Source of the DNA: Palsa-892 sp963751615
GTDB lineage: Bacteria > Pseudomonadota > Alphaproteobacteria > Rhizobiales > Xanthobacteraceae
NCBI GenBank assembly: GCA_963751615.1
Contig: CAVVVG010000007.1
Location: 310,001-374,000 of the forward strand
DNA length: 64,000 nucleotides
Direction: 5' to 3'
Positions 17,832-26,151 of this stretch are shown in pieces. A program made the translations under genes and the position numbers. Under the pieces are notes generated by a model, which was not told the DNA's origin, made no database searches, and was given only the letters and a program-made list of their open reading frames with translations. The first letter of the stretch is position 1; every line of letters begins with the position of its first letter.

Positions 17832-18450
17832 TAATCCGTCGGCAGTGCTAACGGGACTGAACCCGAATGGCTGTGCAGAGCGGGATGGCGAGATCGTGAG
17901 TAATCCGAAAGGTGATCGTTCCGATCAAACTCAACGTTTCAGAGAGCTCGCTTTAACGCATCTAGACGACGTCTATACGCTGGCGCGCTATTTGCTACGA
18001 GATGCCGCCGACGCTGAAGACGCGGTGCAGGAATGCTATCTGCGTGCGTTTCGCCATTTCGGTTCATTTCGCGGTTCCTCGATCAAACCATGGCTCTTTG
18101 CGATCCTACGCAATGTTTGCCATGCAGAATTTGCGCGGCGCACGAAATTTCCGCTGCAAACGAATGACGCGGAAGACTCCGATGCCGCGATACCATTGTG
18201 GCGCGAGGCGCAGGAGTCGCCTGAAATCGAAGTTTTGCGTCGTTTGGATACAGAAACGATCCAACGGTTACTGGCGACACTTCCTGAGTCATTCCGCGAA
18301 GTGATTGTGCTACGCGAAATCGACGATCTCTCGTACCGCGAAATCTCCGACGTCGTGGGCATCCCGCTTGGTACCGTGATGTCGCGCCTTGCGCGAGCGC
18401 GATTGATGCTCAGAACGGCGTGGATTGCTGAAGAAGGGCACCCTAAATGA
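17818..18450 (+). CDS. ECF-type RNA polymerase sigma factor
   Basis: A sigma-70 family factor of about 210 residues with only regions 2 and 4. Region 2 reads YTLARYLLRDAADAEDAVQE and YLRAFRHFGSFRGSSIKPWL; region 4 reads RLLATLPESFREVIVLREID and SYREISDVVGIPLGTVMSRL. The ATG at 17818 overlaps the last codons of the cupredoxin gene (stop 17829-17831); an alternative start lies at 17791. Its stop overlaps the start of the anti-sigma gene in ATGA fashion, so the two are translationally coupled. It probably drives its own operon. Confidence 0.92.
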   Translation: MLQNNNPSAVLTGLNPNGCAERDGEIVSNPKGDRSDQTQRFRELALTHLDDVYTLARYLLRDAADAEDAVQECYLRAFRHFGSFRGSSIKPWLFAILRNVCHAEFARRTKFPLQTNDAEDSDAAIPLWREAQESPEIEVLRRLDTETIQRLLATLPESFREVIVLREIDDLSYREISDVVGIPLGTVMSRLARARLMLRTAWIAEEGHPK

Positions 18451-19202
18451 ACTGCGAAAAAACTGGATTGTTGTTGCACGCTTTGCTCGATAATGAACTC
18501 GACGCCGGTCACGCGCGAGAAGTTGAAGCGCATGTGAAAAGTTGTCCCCGGTGTGGCGCGCAATGGAACGAATACCGCACCATGCGACAAGTAATGTCCG
18601 CCGCAAATCTCGCGTTTCAGGCGCCAGCGGGTTTACGGTTGCGCGTCGAGGCGGCATTGCCACAACCGATTGCACGGTCGCCGAATCGTCGCACCCTTCT
18701 CAAAGGATTTGCACTTGGCGCTACGATGTCCGCGCTAGCTGCAGTTGGCGCAACGGTTATGGTCTTCCGATTCGATCAGAAGCAGCACGTTCTTGAAGAA
18801 ATCGTTTCGGCGCATCTACGTTCGCTACAGGCAGACCACCTGACCGATGTCCAGACGAGCGACCAGCACACAATACGCCCTTGGTTTAATGGGAGGCTTG
18901 ATGTCGCGCCATTTGTCGTCGATTTGACGGCACAGGGTTTCACACTTCTTGGCGGAAGGCTCGACGTCATAGATGGAACAGGAGTTGGTGCGATTGTTTA
19001 CCGGCGCCGTAAACATGTAATCAATCTTTTTATACGGCAGGCAAAGGTCGCAGATCTCCCCGCGTTTAAGTCAGAGCTTATGAGCGGTTTTAACATCCGG
19101 CATTGGATGGCATCAGGACTTGAGTATTGGGCAATCAGCGATCTTGAAAGCGACGAGTTGCGAGATTTCGAAGAAAAATTTCGGTCTGCCGTGGGTTCAT
19201 AG
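18447..19202 (+). CDS. Transmembrane anti-sigma factor with zinc-finger (ZAS) domain
   Basis: A 251-residue protein. The N-terminal domain has Cys3 and H-x3-C-x2-C (HVKSCPRC, about 29-36), the zinc anti-sigma signature that binds the cognate ECF factor in the cytoplasm. A single membrane segment follows (LLKGFALGATMSALAAVGAT), then a periplasmic domain ending in FEEKFRSAVGS. It overlaps the sigma gene by four bases, as expected for an inhibitor made in step with its target. The periplasmic part may sense the signal; no known sensor motif was seen. Confidence 0.9.
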   Translation: MNCEKTGLLLHALLDNELDAGHAREVEAHVKSCPRCGAQWNEYRTMRQVMSAANLAFQAPAGLRLRVEAALPQPIARSPNRRTLLKGFALGATMSALAAVGATVMVFRFDQKQHVLEEIVSAHLRSLQADHLTDVQTSDQHTIRPWFNGRLDVAPFVVDLTAQGFTLLGGRLDVIDGTGVGAIVYRRRKHVINLFIRQAKVADLPAFKSELMSGFNIRHWMASGLEYWAISDLESDELRDFEEKFRSAVGS

Positions 19203-19345
19203 TGAAAGGATGTTCTGTATTCATTCTGTGAATGCGCCTATTGATTCACTTCAATTTCGAAAATGATCTACAAAATTGTGTTCAGCTAAGCCCGCGACGA
19301 ATGGGCGAGAGTCGTCACATTGTACTCGGGCCGCTTTCAAGTTTT

Positions 19346-19924
19346 TCACAGCGAAGATTGCGGAAACGTCTCTATCCAGTTCTTGATTTCTATTGAACCC
19401 AACAATTCAATAATTCGATCTTGCGCCGATGCAGTTATCTGTTGATTACTCACCGCAGTTGCAACGATAGAATCGCATCTTCTTGCAAGCGCAATCCCAA
19501 TGACATCGAACGCAGCTCGCTGTGGTGCTAAAATTGAAAAGTGCCTCGCGCGTCCCGACATTCCGCTAATGCTTACGGCGATGCCAGGCGAAGTCGGAGC
19601 ATAGTGTTCGCTAATCATTACAAGGTCCCCGACGCGATCGATCTCGTCGTCGTCAGCAACGCCGCGATAGCAGTCGCAAAATCCGATCTTCGGCCTGACA
19701 TATAGGTCGATATCGGACCCACACTTTAAGGAGTTGCAATGAAACGCCCGCCCCGCCGGCCAAGCGTCAACCGGAAAGGACCACGTTATTTCACGCCAGT
19801 CACTTTGCAAAGAGCTAAACTTATTTCGTAAATCTGCCTTCAACTGCGGCCAAAGAAAATATACACCCACGAGAGAAAGTGATAGCAGAGCAAACACATA
19901 AATTTTCGTTAGCTTAATCTGCAT
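19346..19924 (-). CDS. Hypothetical membrane-anchored protein
   Basis: A 192-residue protein not recognised by family. It has one N-terminal membrane helix (about 7-25, YVFALLSLSLVGVYFLWP) and a soluble part with several cysteines (HCNSLKCGSDIDLY and KIGFCDCYRGVADDDEIDRV), possibly disulfide-bonded in the periplasm. The ATG at 19924 starts MQIKLTKIY. It lies 29 nt downstream of the LVIVD-repeat gene in the same orientation, so co-transcription is plausible. The C-terminus ends ETFPQSSL. Confidence 0.65.
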   Translation of the reverse strand: MQIKLTKIYVFALLSLSLVGVYFLWPQLKADLRNKFSSLQSDWREITWSFPVDAWPAGRAFHCNSLKCGSDIDLYVRPKIGFCDCYRGVADDDEIDRVGDLVMISEHYAPTSPGIAVSISGMSGRARHFSILAPQRAAFDVIGIALARRCDSIVATAVSNQQITASAQDRIIELLGSIEIKNWIETFPQSSL

Positions 19925-19953
19925 TCGGTATTTCCTCGCCCAATCGTCACATT

Positions 19954-21447
19954 CTAGTTTGGCGGCAAACCTACGATAGCGCGCGCTTCTCCAGTCAGTT
20001 CGAGAATGTGTAGGCCGGTATTTGCTCGGTCGACGATATAGATGTAACCGCGCTCATCGGTTTCGACATTGTTGGTCTGAATTGCAAATTTGCAACGATC
20101 CTCACCATCTGTCTTGACGCATCGCTTATCTGTTGCGGCAGTGATTGCTGGGATGAAAAATCCAACTTCTTTGGGATGATATGGATCGCGAATATCGACG
20201 GCGCGCACTCCGGCATTAAAGAAACTGATGAATGCAAGCTTCTTGTAAAATATGGGCGCCATGCTCTCGTTTGATGCGTGAGCACCAAAGCGGCCTCCGC
20301 GTTCGCAGAAATTTCCACTCGCCTCTTCCGCGGTATAGTTCGAAACAACCATCGGACGAGATTCCACGGTCACATCCACAAACCACACCATCTGACGAGG
20401 CTCCTGACACTCGTTTAAAATCTCCTCGTTGACGATCATGACGAAATCACGCTCGCGTCCGACCTTTTCCTTCGAAAATTCCGCGATTGGCATCTTTCCC
20501 AACGGAAACGTCGTGTGCGCTCCATTCAGGGGAAGCATTTCGAGTTGACCAACGACAGGATAGCGCAAATTTTCCGATGTTGGCTCTTTCGGACCATTCA
20601 AGAGTTTCCCGCGATCAACGATCTGCAAAACGCCGCCTTTATTGGTGCCATATCCGAAGTAGACCCTGTTGCCTTGTGGACCGGTTGAGATTGGCCCATG
20701 CAGCTCAGTCGGCACAAAACCCGTGGCACTTGGCTCCTGCCCCGGTAAACCAAAGTCACGAATCTTCACCGGATGAGTCGGATCGCTCAGATCGTAGATC
20801 TGTGTCATTCGGCGCGTGCGCCAATTCGGTGCACCGGAAACGAGATAGGCGATTCCGGTATCGCATTCCCACCAACTCTTATGAGTGTCTCGCAAGCCAT
20901 CAAGACGAATGAGCAGCTTCGGCATAGTTGGGTTCGCAACATCCCAGATTTCATGCGCTTGTCCTCCGAACGTTCGAAGCATGTAGACAGCGTTTCGATC
21001 TCCATGAGGCAGCTGCGCGCCATTGCAAACGCGAACCATTTGTGCCCCGCCCTGTTCGTAATTTCCTTCCTGGCCGGGAATGTGAGCGAGATAGACCGGA
21101 TTTTTTATGTCCGTAACATCAATGATGGATGTGCCATTGTATTCGGGCTGTCCCGTAGTGGGGTTGTTCGGCTTTGGAATTGCCTCAATGCCACCGTGGT
21201 GCCCAATATACGCGATCCAGCGATTTCCCTGATGATGGATTGTCGGCTGATAGGCACTGCGCCCTTGAAGATCGTTGTAACCGACGAGGCGCATATTATT
21301 TGCTTCGGGTGGGCCGCCAATTTTCTGCGCTTGTGCTCTCGCCGTGCCGACGGCGGCCGCGGTGATCACGGTGATGAGCATGCAAACAGTTAGTCTCGAC
21401 TGGTGGAAATGCCAGCCTCTTGGATCGGCCGTCGCTCGCGTCTTCAT
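19954..21447 (-). CDS. Exported LVIVD-repeat (beta-propeller-like) protein
   Basis: A 497-residue secreted protein. The leader includes LTVCMLITVITAAAVGTARA and AQAQKIG. The mature part has repeated motifs like IIDVTDIKNPVYLAHIPG, WDVANPTMPKLLIRLDG, YDLSDPTHPVKIRDFG and AVDIRDPYHPKEVGFF, the pattern of LVIVD-repeat proteins that probably fold as a beta-propeller on the cell surface or in the periplasm. The function is unknown. The frame opens at 21504, but the ATG at 21447 (MKTRATADPRG) follows an AGGGTG ribosome site. The downstream neighbour is the cysteine-containing hypothetical. Confidence 0.82.
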   Translation of the reverse strand: MKTRATADPRGWHFHQSRLTVCMLITVITAAAVGTARAQAQKIGGPPEANNMRLVGYNDLQGRSAYQPTIHHQGNRWIAYIGHHGGIEAIPKPNNPTTGQPEYNGTSIIDVTDIKNPVYLAHIPGQEGNYEQGGAQMVRVCNGAQLPHGDRNAVYMLRTFGGQAHEIWDVANPTMPKLLIRLDGLRDTHKSWWECDTGIAYLVSGAPNWRTRRMTQIYDLSDPTHPVKIRDFGLPGQEPSATGFVPTELHGPISTGPQGNRVYFGYGTNKGGVLQIVDRGKLLNGPKEPTSENLRYPVVGQLEMLPLNGAHTTFPLGKMPIAEFSKEKVGRERDFVMIVNEEILNECQEPRQMVWFVDVTVESRPMVVSNYTAEEASGNFCERGGRFGAHASNESMAPIFYKKLAFISFFNAGVRAVDIRDPYHPKEVGFFIPAITAATDKRCVKTDGEDRCKFAIQTNNVETDERGYIYIVDRANTGLHILELTGEARAIVGLPPN

Positions 21448-21624
21448 GGTGCACCCTGATTTCTGAAGCGTCACAATGGTTGCACGCAGAGACCGACTAT
21501 CCAAGCAGCTAGATCCACCTCGGGTAAGGGGTCCTCGACCAGAGGCCGACAGGATTCAGTCAAGGACTTAGAAACGGTAGATCAGCGTGCGCGTTTGTAC
21601 TGCTAATTATCTTTTTCAGGCAGA

Positions 21625-21771
21625 CTAAATGACCGGGATTTTTACTTTGTTACGCTCTAGCCAGACGGTGACAGCAAATATGGAACCGCCGCCACCGACT
21701 AAGCCAAGCGAGAAGCCAACCATTGACCCCGAGAGCAGTCCGAGCGCGTCTTGCACCAGTTGTGCGCTCAT
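21625..21771 (-). pseudogene. Truncated TauE/SafE-type sulfite exporter N-terminus
   Basis: A 48-codon open frame, too short for the family (about 250 residues). It reads MSAQLVQDALGLLSGSMVG, then FSLGLVGGGGSIFAVTVWLE, and ends in RNKVKIPVI. GLVGGGGSI is the hallmark N-terminal motif of TauE/SafE membrane exporters. After one helix the sequence becomes charged and stops, so the rest of the gene is missing. The ATG at 21771 overlaps the stop of the DsbA-like gene (ATGA), which suggests the intact pair was translationally coupled. No remnant of the missing part was seen between 21448 and 21624. Confidence 0.6.
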
Positions 21772-22409
21772 TCCACAGCGGCCGCTGCTCTTGCGTCCTT
21801 AATTGCTTGCTTGAAAAGGGCGGCACTAAGAACGCTCGTCACGCGGAACGTTCCGATGATAAAGGCCGGCGTGCCAGGAAAATCGAACGCACGGGCCTGG
21901 GCATCGTTCCGCTCCAGAATAGCGTCGATCTCTTGCTGATGCGTATGCAGGTCCGCGCTCGCTACTGCCACGTCTATTCCAGCGCCGCTCAACAGACTAA
22001 GGATGGCCTCGTCCGACAACCTCGATTTGGCACTGATCAATGCACCATGTGCCTCGGCGTACTTTCCCTGAAATTTCGCGGCGAGCGCCATCTTAGCAGC
22101 GTAACGCGACACATCGCCGAAAATCGGCCAGTCCTTCAGTACCAAGCGGATCTTTCCGTCCTCTTTGACGACTTGCAGTAGCACCCGATGAATTTGCTTG
22201 CAGTAGGGACACTGGTAGTCGAAATACTCGACAATGGTGAATTCCGCGTCGGGATTGCCGCTGACGGGCACGCCCGGATCGCGGAGCACGCTTGCGCGCG
22301 AAAGCACGTCGTTCTCCACTGTCTGGGCCTGGGCATTATCCGAAAGTCCTGCTGTTAACGCTGCGAACGACCAAACAATTGTGATGAAGGACTGAAACCA
22401 AACTCTCAT
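21768..22409 (-). CDS. DsbA family thioredoxin-fold protein (periplasmic)
   Basis: A 213-residue exported thiol-disulfide protein of the DsbA/DsbG-like (thioredoxin_4) family. It has a leader (about 1-29, ending AQAQT), the active site YFDYQCPYCKQIHR with CPYC, and the cis-proline loop FPGTPAFIIG near residue 175. It may act as disulfide oxidase or isomerase. It is immediately followed, with overlapping stop/start, by the truncated TauE/SafE gene; DsbA-like and sulfur-exporter genes side by side suggest sulfur or thiol handling, which is inference. Confidence 0.9.
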   Translation of the reverse strand: MRVWFQSFITIVWSFAALTAGLSDNAQAQTVENDVLSRASVLRDPGVPVSGNPDAEFTIVEYFDYQCPYCKQIHRVLLQVVKEDGKIRLVLKDWPIFGDVSRYAAKMALAAKFQGKYAEAHGALISAKSRLSDEAILSLLSGAGIDVAVASADLHTHQQEIDAILERNDAQARAFDFPGTPAFIIGTFRVTSVLSAALFKQAIKDARAAAAVE

Positions 22410-22507
22410 GAATTCTATCTAACCTCGTGTACGGAGCGCGCAGAGAAACCTAGGATGCATCATCGGCATGGCGCACTAACTGCACAACAGAGATCTAAAA
22501 GGTCAAA

Positions 22508-23428
22508 CTAGTTCTCTGGCAATGGAATGAACTCGGTCTCGCCAGGCACCGGCCCGAATCTCCCTGTCTTCCAGTCTTCCTTCGCTTGCTCGATGCGTGC
22601 CCGGCGCGACGATACAAAATTCCACCAGATATACCGCGGACCTTCCAATGCTGTACCACCTAGAAACATCAGGCGCGCAGGACGCGTCGCCCTTACCGTA
22701 ATCCGGTCGCCGGGATGGAAGATTAGAAGCCGTGGGCCTTCGAATCTTTCACTCGCAATCTCGACCTCGCCTTCCACAACATAGATCGCCCGCTCCTCCT
22801 GGTCAGGATCGAGCGGCGCACTTGCGCCGGACTGAAGCACGACTTCAGCGTAAAGCCATTCCGAAAGCGTTCCCACCGGTGACTTTTGGCCGAAGGCTGA
22901 TCCGGCAATCACACGCGCCCATACGCCGTTATCTTCGACAACCGGCAAGCTTGCTGCATCGAAATGCTGAAAAGTTGGATCGGTTTCCTCATATGCTTGC
23001 GGTAGGGCAATCCAACTTTGTATCCCGAACATGCGCTCCGTGCCCTTCCGTGCGCTCGTGGGCGAACGTTCGGAATGCACGATGCCGCGTCCGGCCATCA
23101 TGAGATTCATCGCCCCGGGAGTGATTTCTAATGTATTGCCTTCGCTATCGCGATGCATGACGCGGCCATCGAAGAGGTAAGTGACGGTCGCAAGACCGAT
23201 ATGCGGATGCGGGCGCACGTCCATGCCTTGTCCAGCAATAAACTGCACTGGGCCCATCTGATCAAAGAAGATAAAAGGACCGACCAACTGGCGCTTATCG
23301 TGTGGCAGCGCACGGCGCACTGAAAAACCATTGCCCAGATCGCGGACGCGCGGAACAACAACAAGGTCAAGAGCATCGCAGGATTTCTTATCCCCTAGTA
23401 CAGGATCATATGAGGTTAACCAGCTCAT
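22508..23428 (-). CDS. Pirin family protein
   Basis: A 306-residue bicupin of the pirin family, some members of which are quercetinases or redox-sensitive regulators. The N-terminal cupin carries the metal-binding motif HPHIGLATVTYLFDG followed by MHRDSEGN, then GRGIVHSERSP. The C-terminal cupin is recognisable around GPRLLIFHPGDRITV. It is 31 nt from a second pirin gene in the same orientation; the two share the layout but are clearly diverged. Both lie divergent to an HxlR regulator. Confidence 0.92.
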   Translation of the reverse strand: MSWLTSYDPVLGDKKSCDALDLVVVPRVRDLGNGFSVRRALPHDKRQLVGPFIFFDQMGPVQFIAGQGMDVRPHPHIGLATVTYLFDGRVMHRDSEGNTLEITPGAMNLMMAGRGIVHSERSPTSARKGTERMFGIQSWIALPQAYEETDPTFQHFDAASLPVVEDNGVWARVIAGSAFGQKSPVGTLSEWLYAEVVLQSGASAPLDPDQEERAIYVVEGEVEIASERFEGPRLLIFHPGDRITVRATRPARLMFLGGTALEGPRYIWWNFVSSRRARIEQAKEDWKTGRFGPVPGETEFIPLPEN

Positions 23429-23459
23429 TTTCGATACCTTCTATCGAGTACGCCTAACG

Positions 23460-24362
23460 TTACTTGATGAACGTTCCATTTCGCAGCTCGGCGACCGCCT
23501 GTTGCAGTTCCGCTTGCGTGTTCATCACGATCGGCCCGTACCAAGCGACCGGTTCCTCGATTGGTTTGCCAGACACCAATAAGAACCGGATCCCTTCCCC
23601 ACCAGCTTGGACTGTCAATTCATCGCCGGAGTCGAATACGACCAGTGATCGGTTACCCGTGCGCTCGCGGACCACCGTTCCTCCGTCCGGATTTTCTTTT
23701 TCGGTTAGGACGCCGAACGGTTGCGACGCGTCAGAAAATGTTCCCGAGCCTTCAAACACATAGGCAAAGGCGTGGCGGCCAACCTCCACAGGCAATGTTT
23801 TCCGTTGGCCCGCAGGCACCCAGATATCCAGATAGCGCGGGTCCGCTGCGACGCCATCCACTGGGCCGCGTTTGCCCCAGAAGTCGCCGCACACGACCCG
23901 AATCCGGGTGCCATCGTCATCAACAAATTCAGGGATCTCGGCAGCCTTGATATCCTGATAGCGCGGTGCCGCCATCTTGAGCGATGACGGCAGATTGGCC
24001 CAAAGCTGGAAACCATGCATGCGGCCTTGGGTATCTCCCTGTGGCGTTTCCTGATGTAGAATCCCGCTTCCGGCGGTCATCCACTGCACGTCGCCGGCTC
24101 CAAGTTTTCCTCGATTTCCGAGACTGTCTGCGTGCTCCACGGTTCCGGTGAGAACGTAAGTAATAGTTTCGATGCCTCGATGCGGATGCCACGGGAAACC
24201 AGCGCGATAGTCAGCGGGGCGATCATTGCGAAAATCGTCGAATAACAGGAACGGGTCGAACTCGCTTGTATCGCCGAAACCGAAGGCACGGCGTAGCTTC
24301 ACGCCCGCGCCTTCGATCGTGGGCTTTGACTCGACGATGCGCTTCACAGATCGAATGGACAT
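23460..24362 (-). CDS. Pirin family protein
   Basis: A 300-residue pirin with HPHRGIETITYVLTG, VEHADSLGNRG and MTAGSGILHQETPQG, the iron-binding cupin motifs of the family, and a C-terminal half with FLLVSGKPIEEPVAWYGPIV. It is the promoter-proximal gene of a two-pirin operon. The 246-nt gap to the divergent HxlR gene at 24609 should contain the control region. HxlR/pirin pairs are common in proteobacteria and often respond to reactive electrophiles or oxidants. Confidence 0.93.
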   Translation of the reverse strand: MSIRSVKRIVESKPTIEGAGVKLRRAFGFGDTSEFDPFLLFDDFRNDRPADYRAGFPWHPHRGIETITYVLTGTVEHADSLGNRGKLGAGDVQWMTAGSGILHQETPQGDTQGRMHGFQLWANLPSSLKMAAPRYQDIKAAEIPEFVDDDGTRIRVVCGDFWGKRGPVDGVAADPRYLDIWVPAGQRKTLPVEVGRHAFAYVFEGSGTFSDASQPFGVLTEKENPDGGTVVRERTGNRSLVVFDSGDELTVQAGGEGIRFLLVSGKPIEEPVAWYGPIVMNTQAELQQAVAELRNGTFIK

Positions 24363-24608
24363 GACAAACTGACCTTTCTGATTTCGTGTCCCTGTTTATG
24401 GCAACTATTAATCGGGCTTATCTAGCCGCCTCATGGATGAACGAAAGTTGCGCAAACAAAGACGCGAATTGATTGAGAGCCGCATTAGTAACTTTCGCAA
24501 CCTTACGATTAACGGTGTCTCCGCAATTAGTGCCGACGATGATCACAATCTTGAACATTGCGATGCTCGGGTCTACCGTGGTTACAGTTTGATACCAAGG
24601 TTAGATAA

Positions 24609-25013
24609 ATGACCAGGCGTTCGCGGCAAGAAGGCACAGCACTGATACCAAGTAACCTGCAAGTGGCCGATGATTGCCGCGCTGTGAGCGAGGTCCTAGC
24701 GCGTGTCGGCGGCAAGTGGACGGTATTGGTCGTCAATGTATTGGGCGACGGGCCAAAACGGTTCAACGAGATTCGCCGCGCGCTCGGCAGCATTTCGCAG
24801 CGGATGCTGACGCTGACGCTCCGCGGGCTAGAGCGAGACGGACTTGTAACGCGCACCGTTAATCCGACCATACCTCCTCGCGTCGATTATGAGCTGACGA
24901 GACTTGGCCGCTCATTGCTCGAGCCCGTTAGCACACTTGGCATGTGGGCGCGGAGAAATCGTGCCGCTATCCAAGATGCGAGACGTCGGTTTGATGCCGG
25001 TTCAGTCAGCTAA
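24609..25013 (+). CDS. HxlR family transcriptional regulator
   Basis: A 134-residue winged-helix regulator: CRAVSEVLARVGGKWTVLVV, LGDGPKRFNEIRRALGSISQ, RMLTLTLRGLERDGLVTR, VDYELTRLGRSLLEPV. A Cys (residue 24, DDCRAV) precedes the GGKW motif, the place where YodB/HypR-type HxlR proteins carry a redox-sensing Cys. It is divergent from the two pirin genes and probably controls them. The sequence TGATACCAAG occurs just upstream of the start (near 24592) and again early in the gene (near 24643), a possible operator repeat. Confidence 0.9.
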   Translation: MTRRSRQEGTALIPSNLQVADDCRAVSEVLARVGGKWTVLVVNVLGDGPKRFNEIRRALGSISQRMLTLTLRGLERDGLVTRTVNPTIPPRVDYELTRLGRSLLEPVSTLGMWARRNRAAIQDARRRFDAGSVS

Positions 25014-25118
25014 AATGACAATCTTTTCTCCGGCTCGGTCTTTGGCAAAATCCACCCCGAAAGGGCGAATTCATTCAGAACTGCCTCCACAAATAAACAT
25101 CATGCCCACCAACATTGA

Positions 25119-25457
25119 TTACTTAGGTGCGGGAACAGTTTTCGGAGTGGAAGATGATTTGTTGGACTTTGGCGACTTTTTTTGCGCACCAACAAAACCA
25201 TTGTAGCAACTTAGTCGTTCGTCCTCTTCTTTGAAAAAACGGCACTCCGACACAGTTTTCGCTTTCTTTGCCGATGGACGACCCTCGGGCGGCACGATTG
25301 CATCAAAGCAGTCTAGACGTTCTTTGGTGAGGTCTTCGATCAAGAGGCAATCTTTCATTTTTTGTAGCGGCGTTTGCGCCACTGCGCCCACCGCCGCTAG
25401 CATTCCAGTAGTAATTACGACAAGTGTAAGAGCAACAAATCGTAGCTTTTGCAGCAT
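25119..25457 (-). CDS. Small exported protein of unknown function
   Basis: A 112-residue protein not assigned to a family. It starts MLQKLRFVALTLVVITTGML with a signal peptide ending GAVAQ, followed by LQKMKDCLLIEDLTKERLDC and ECRFFKEEDERLSCYNGFVG, two short Cys-spaced segments that resemble each other (CxxxxDLTKERLDC-type and CRFFKEEDERLSC). The tail is rich in Lys, Ser and Pro. The longer open frame to 25637 has no coding look; the ATG at 25457 has AAGGAA upstream. It is probably periplasmic, with two disulfides. Confidence 0.6.
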   Translation of the reverse strand: MLQKLRFVALTLVVITTGMLAAVGAVAQTPLQKMKDCLLIEDLTKERLDCFDAIVPPEGRPSAKKAKTVSECRFFKEEDERLSCYNGFVGAQKKSPKSNKSSSTPKTVPAPK

Positions 25458-25827
25458 CTGATGTTCCTTTTGCATCCTGAAACAATGCCAGAGCCAATTG
25501 CGATCATGCCATCGTAAGCCGAGATTAGACCGCCGCCAGTATAAGCTCTTCATTTCAATGTCTGCTGAGTGCGAAGAGCCGAAATGGCTACCGCTGTGCA
25601 GCCTAGTCTCGGCGAATTGGTCAGGCAAATAGAGCAACGAGCAACCAAAAGACCCGCCCGATGAATTACGAAAGCAGCGTATTGACGGGATTTATGCGAA
25701 GAAGTTGTGCAGTCATTCGCACAAACCGGACCGGTTGGACTGACGCTGCAGCGCAATTTTATCCAATTTCGGCAGGGCTTTGATCCAACGCAAGGCACAT
25801 GCGAATATCTATTAGATAGAGTTTGTG

Positions 25828-26079
25828 ATGATCCGCATTCCCCACCAACTGCAAGAAGAATTTCCGCAAGAAGTGCGCTTCATTCAGCGGCTGATGAGAA
25901 CGAATTATCAGTTCAAACGTCTTGCGACCCGCTACGATGAAATTAACGGAAAAATTTATCGCATTGAAACCGAAGAAGAGCCAACGAGCGACGAAGTACT
26001 CGAAAGGCTTAAGAAACAGCGCCTTAAGATCAAGGACGAAATTGCGTCAATGCTTAGGAAGCTTGAGCTTCGAATGTAA
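25828..26079 (+). CDS. YdcH family (DUF465) small protein
   Basis: An 83-residue, highly charged helical protein. The core pattern (HQLQEEFPQEVRFIQRL…, FKRLATRYDEINGKIYRIE, then LKKQRLKIKDEIASMLRK) is that of YdcH/DUF465 proteins, common in alphaproteobacteria and of unknown function. A GTG at 25825 could add one residue; the ATG at 25828 is preferred. It stands alone between a small exported protein gene and the convergent PfkB kinase. Confidence 0.85.
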   Translation: MIRIPHQLQEEFPQEVRFIQRLMRTNYQFKRLATRYDEINGKIYRIETEEEPTSDEVLERLKKQRLKIKDEIASMLRKLELRM

Positions 26080-26151
26080 GCGACAGAAATCAACGCATGC
26101 ATCGATGCCATAATTCTTATTGGATTGGTGGCGGTGGCTCCATTACACGAT

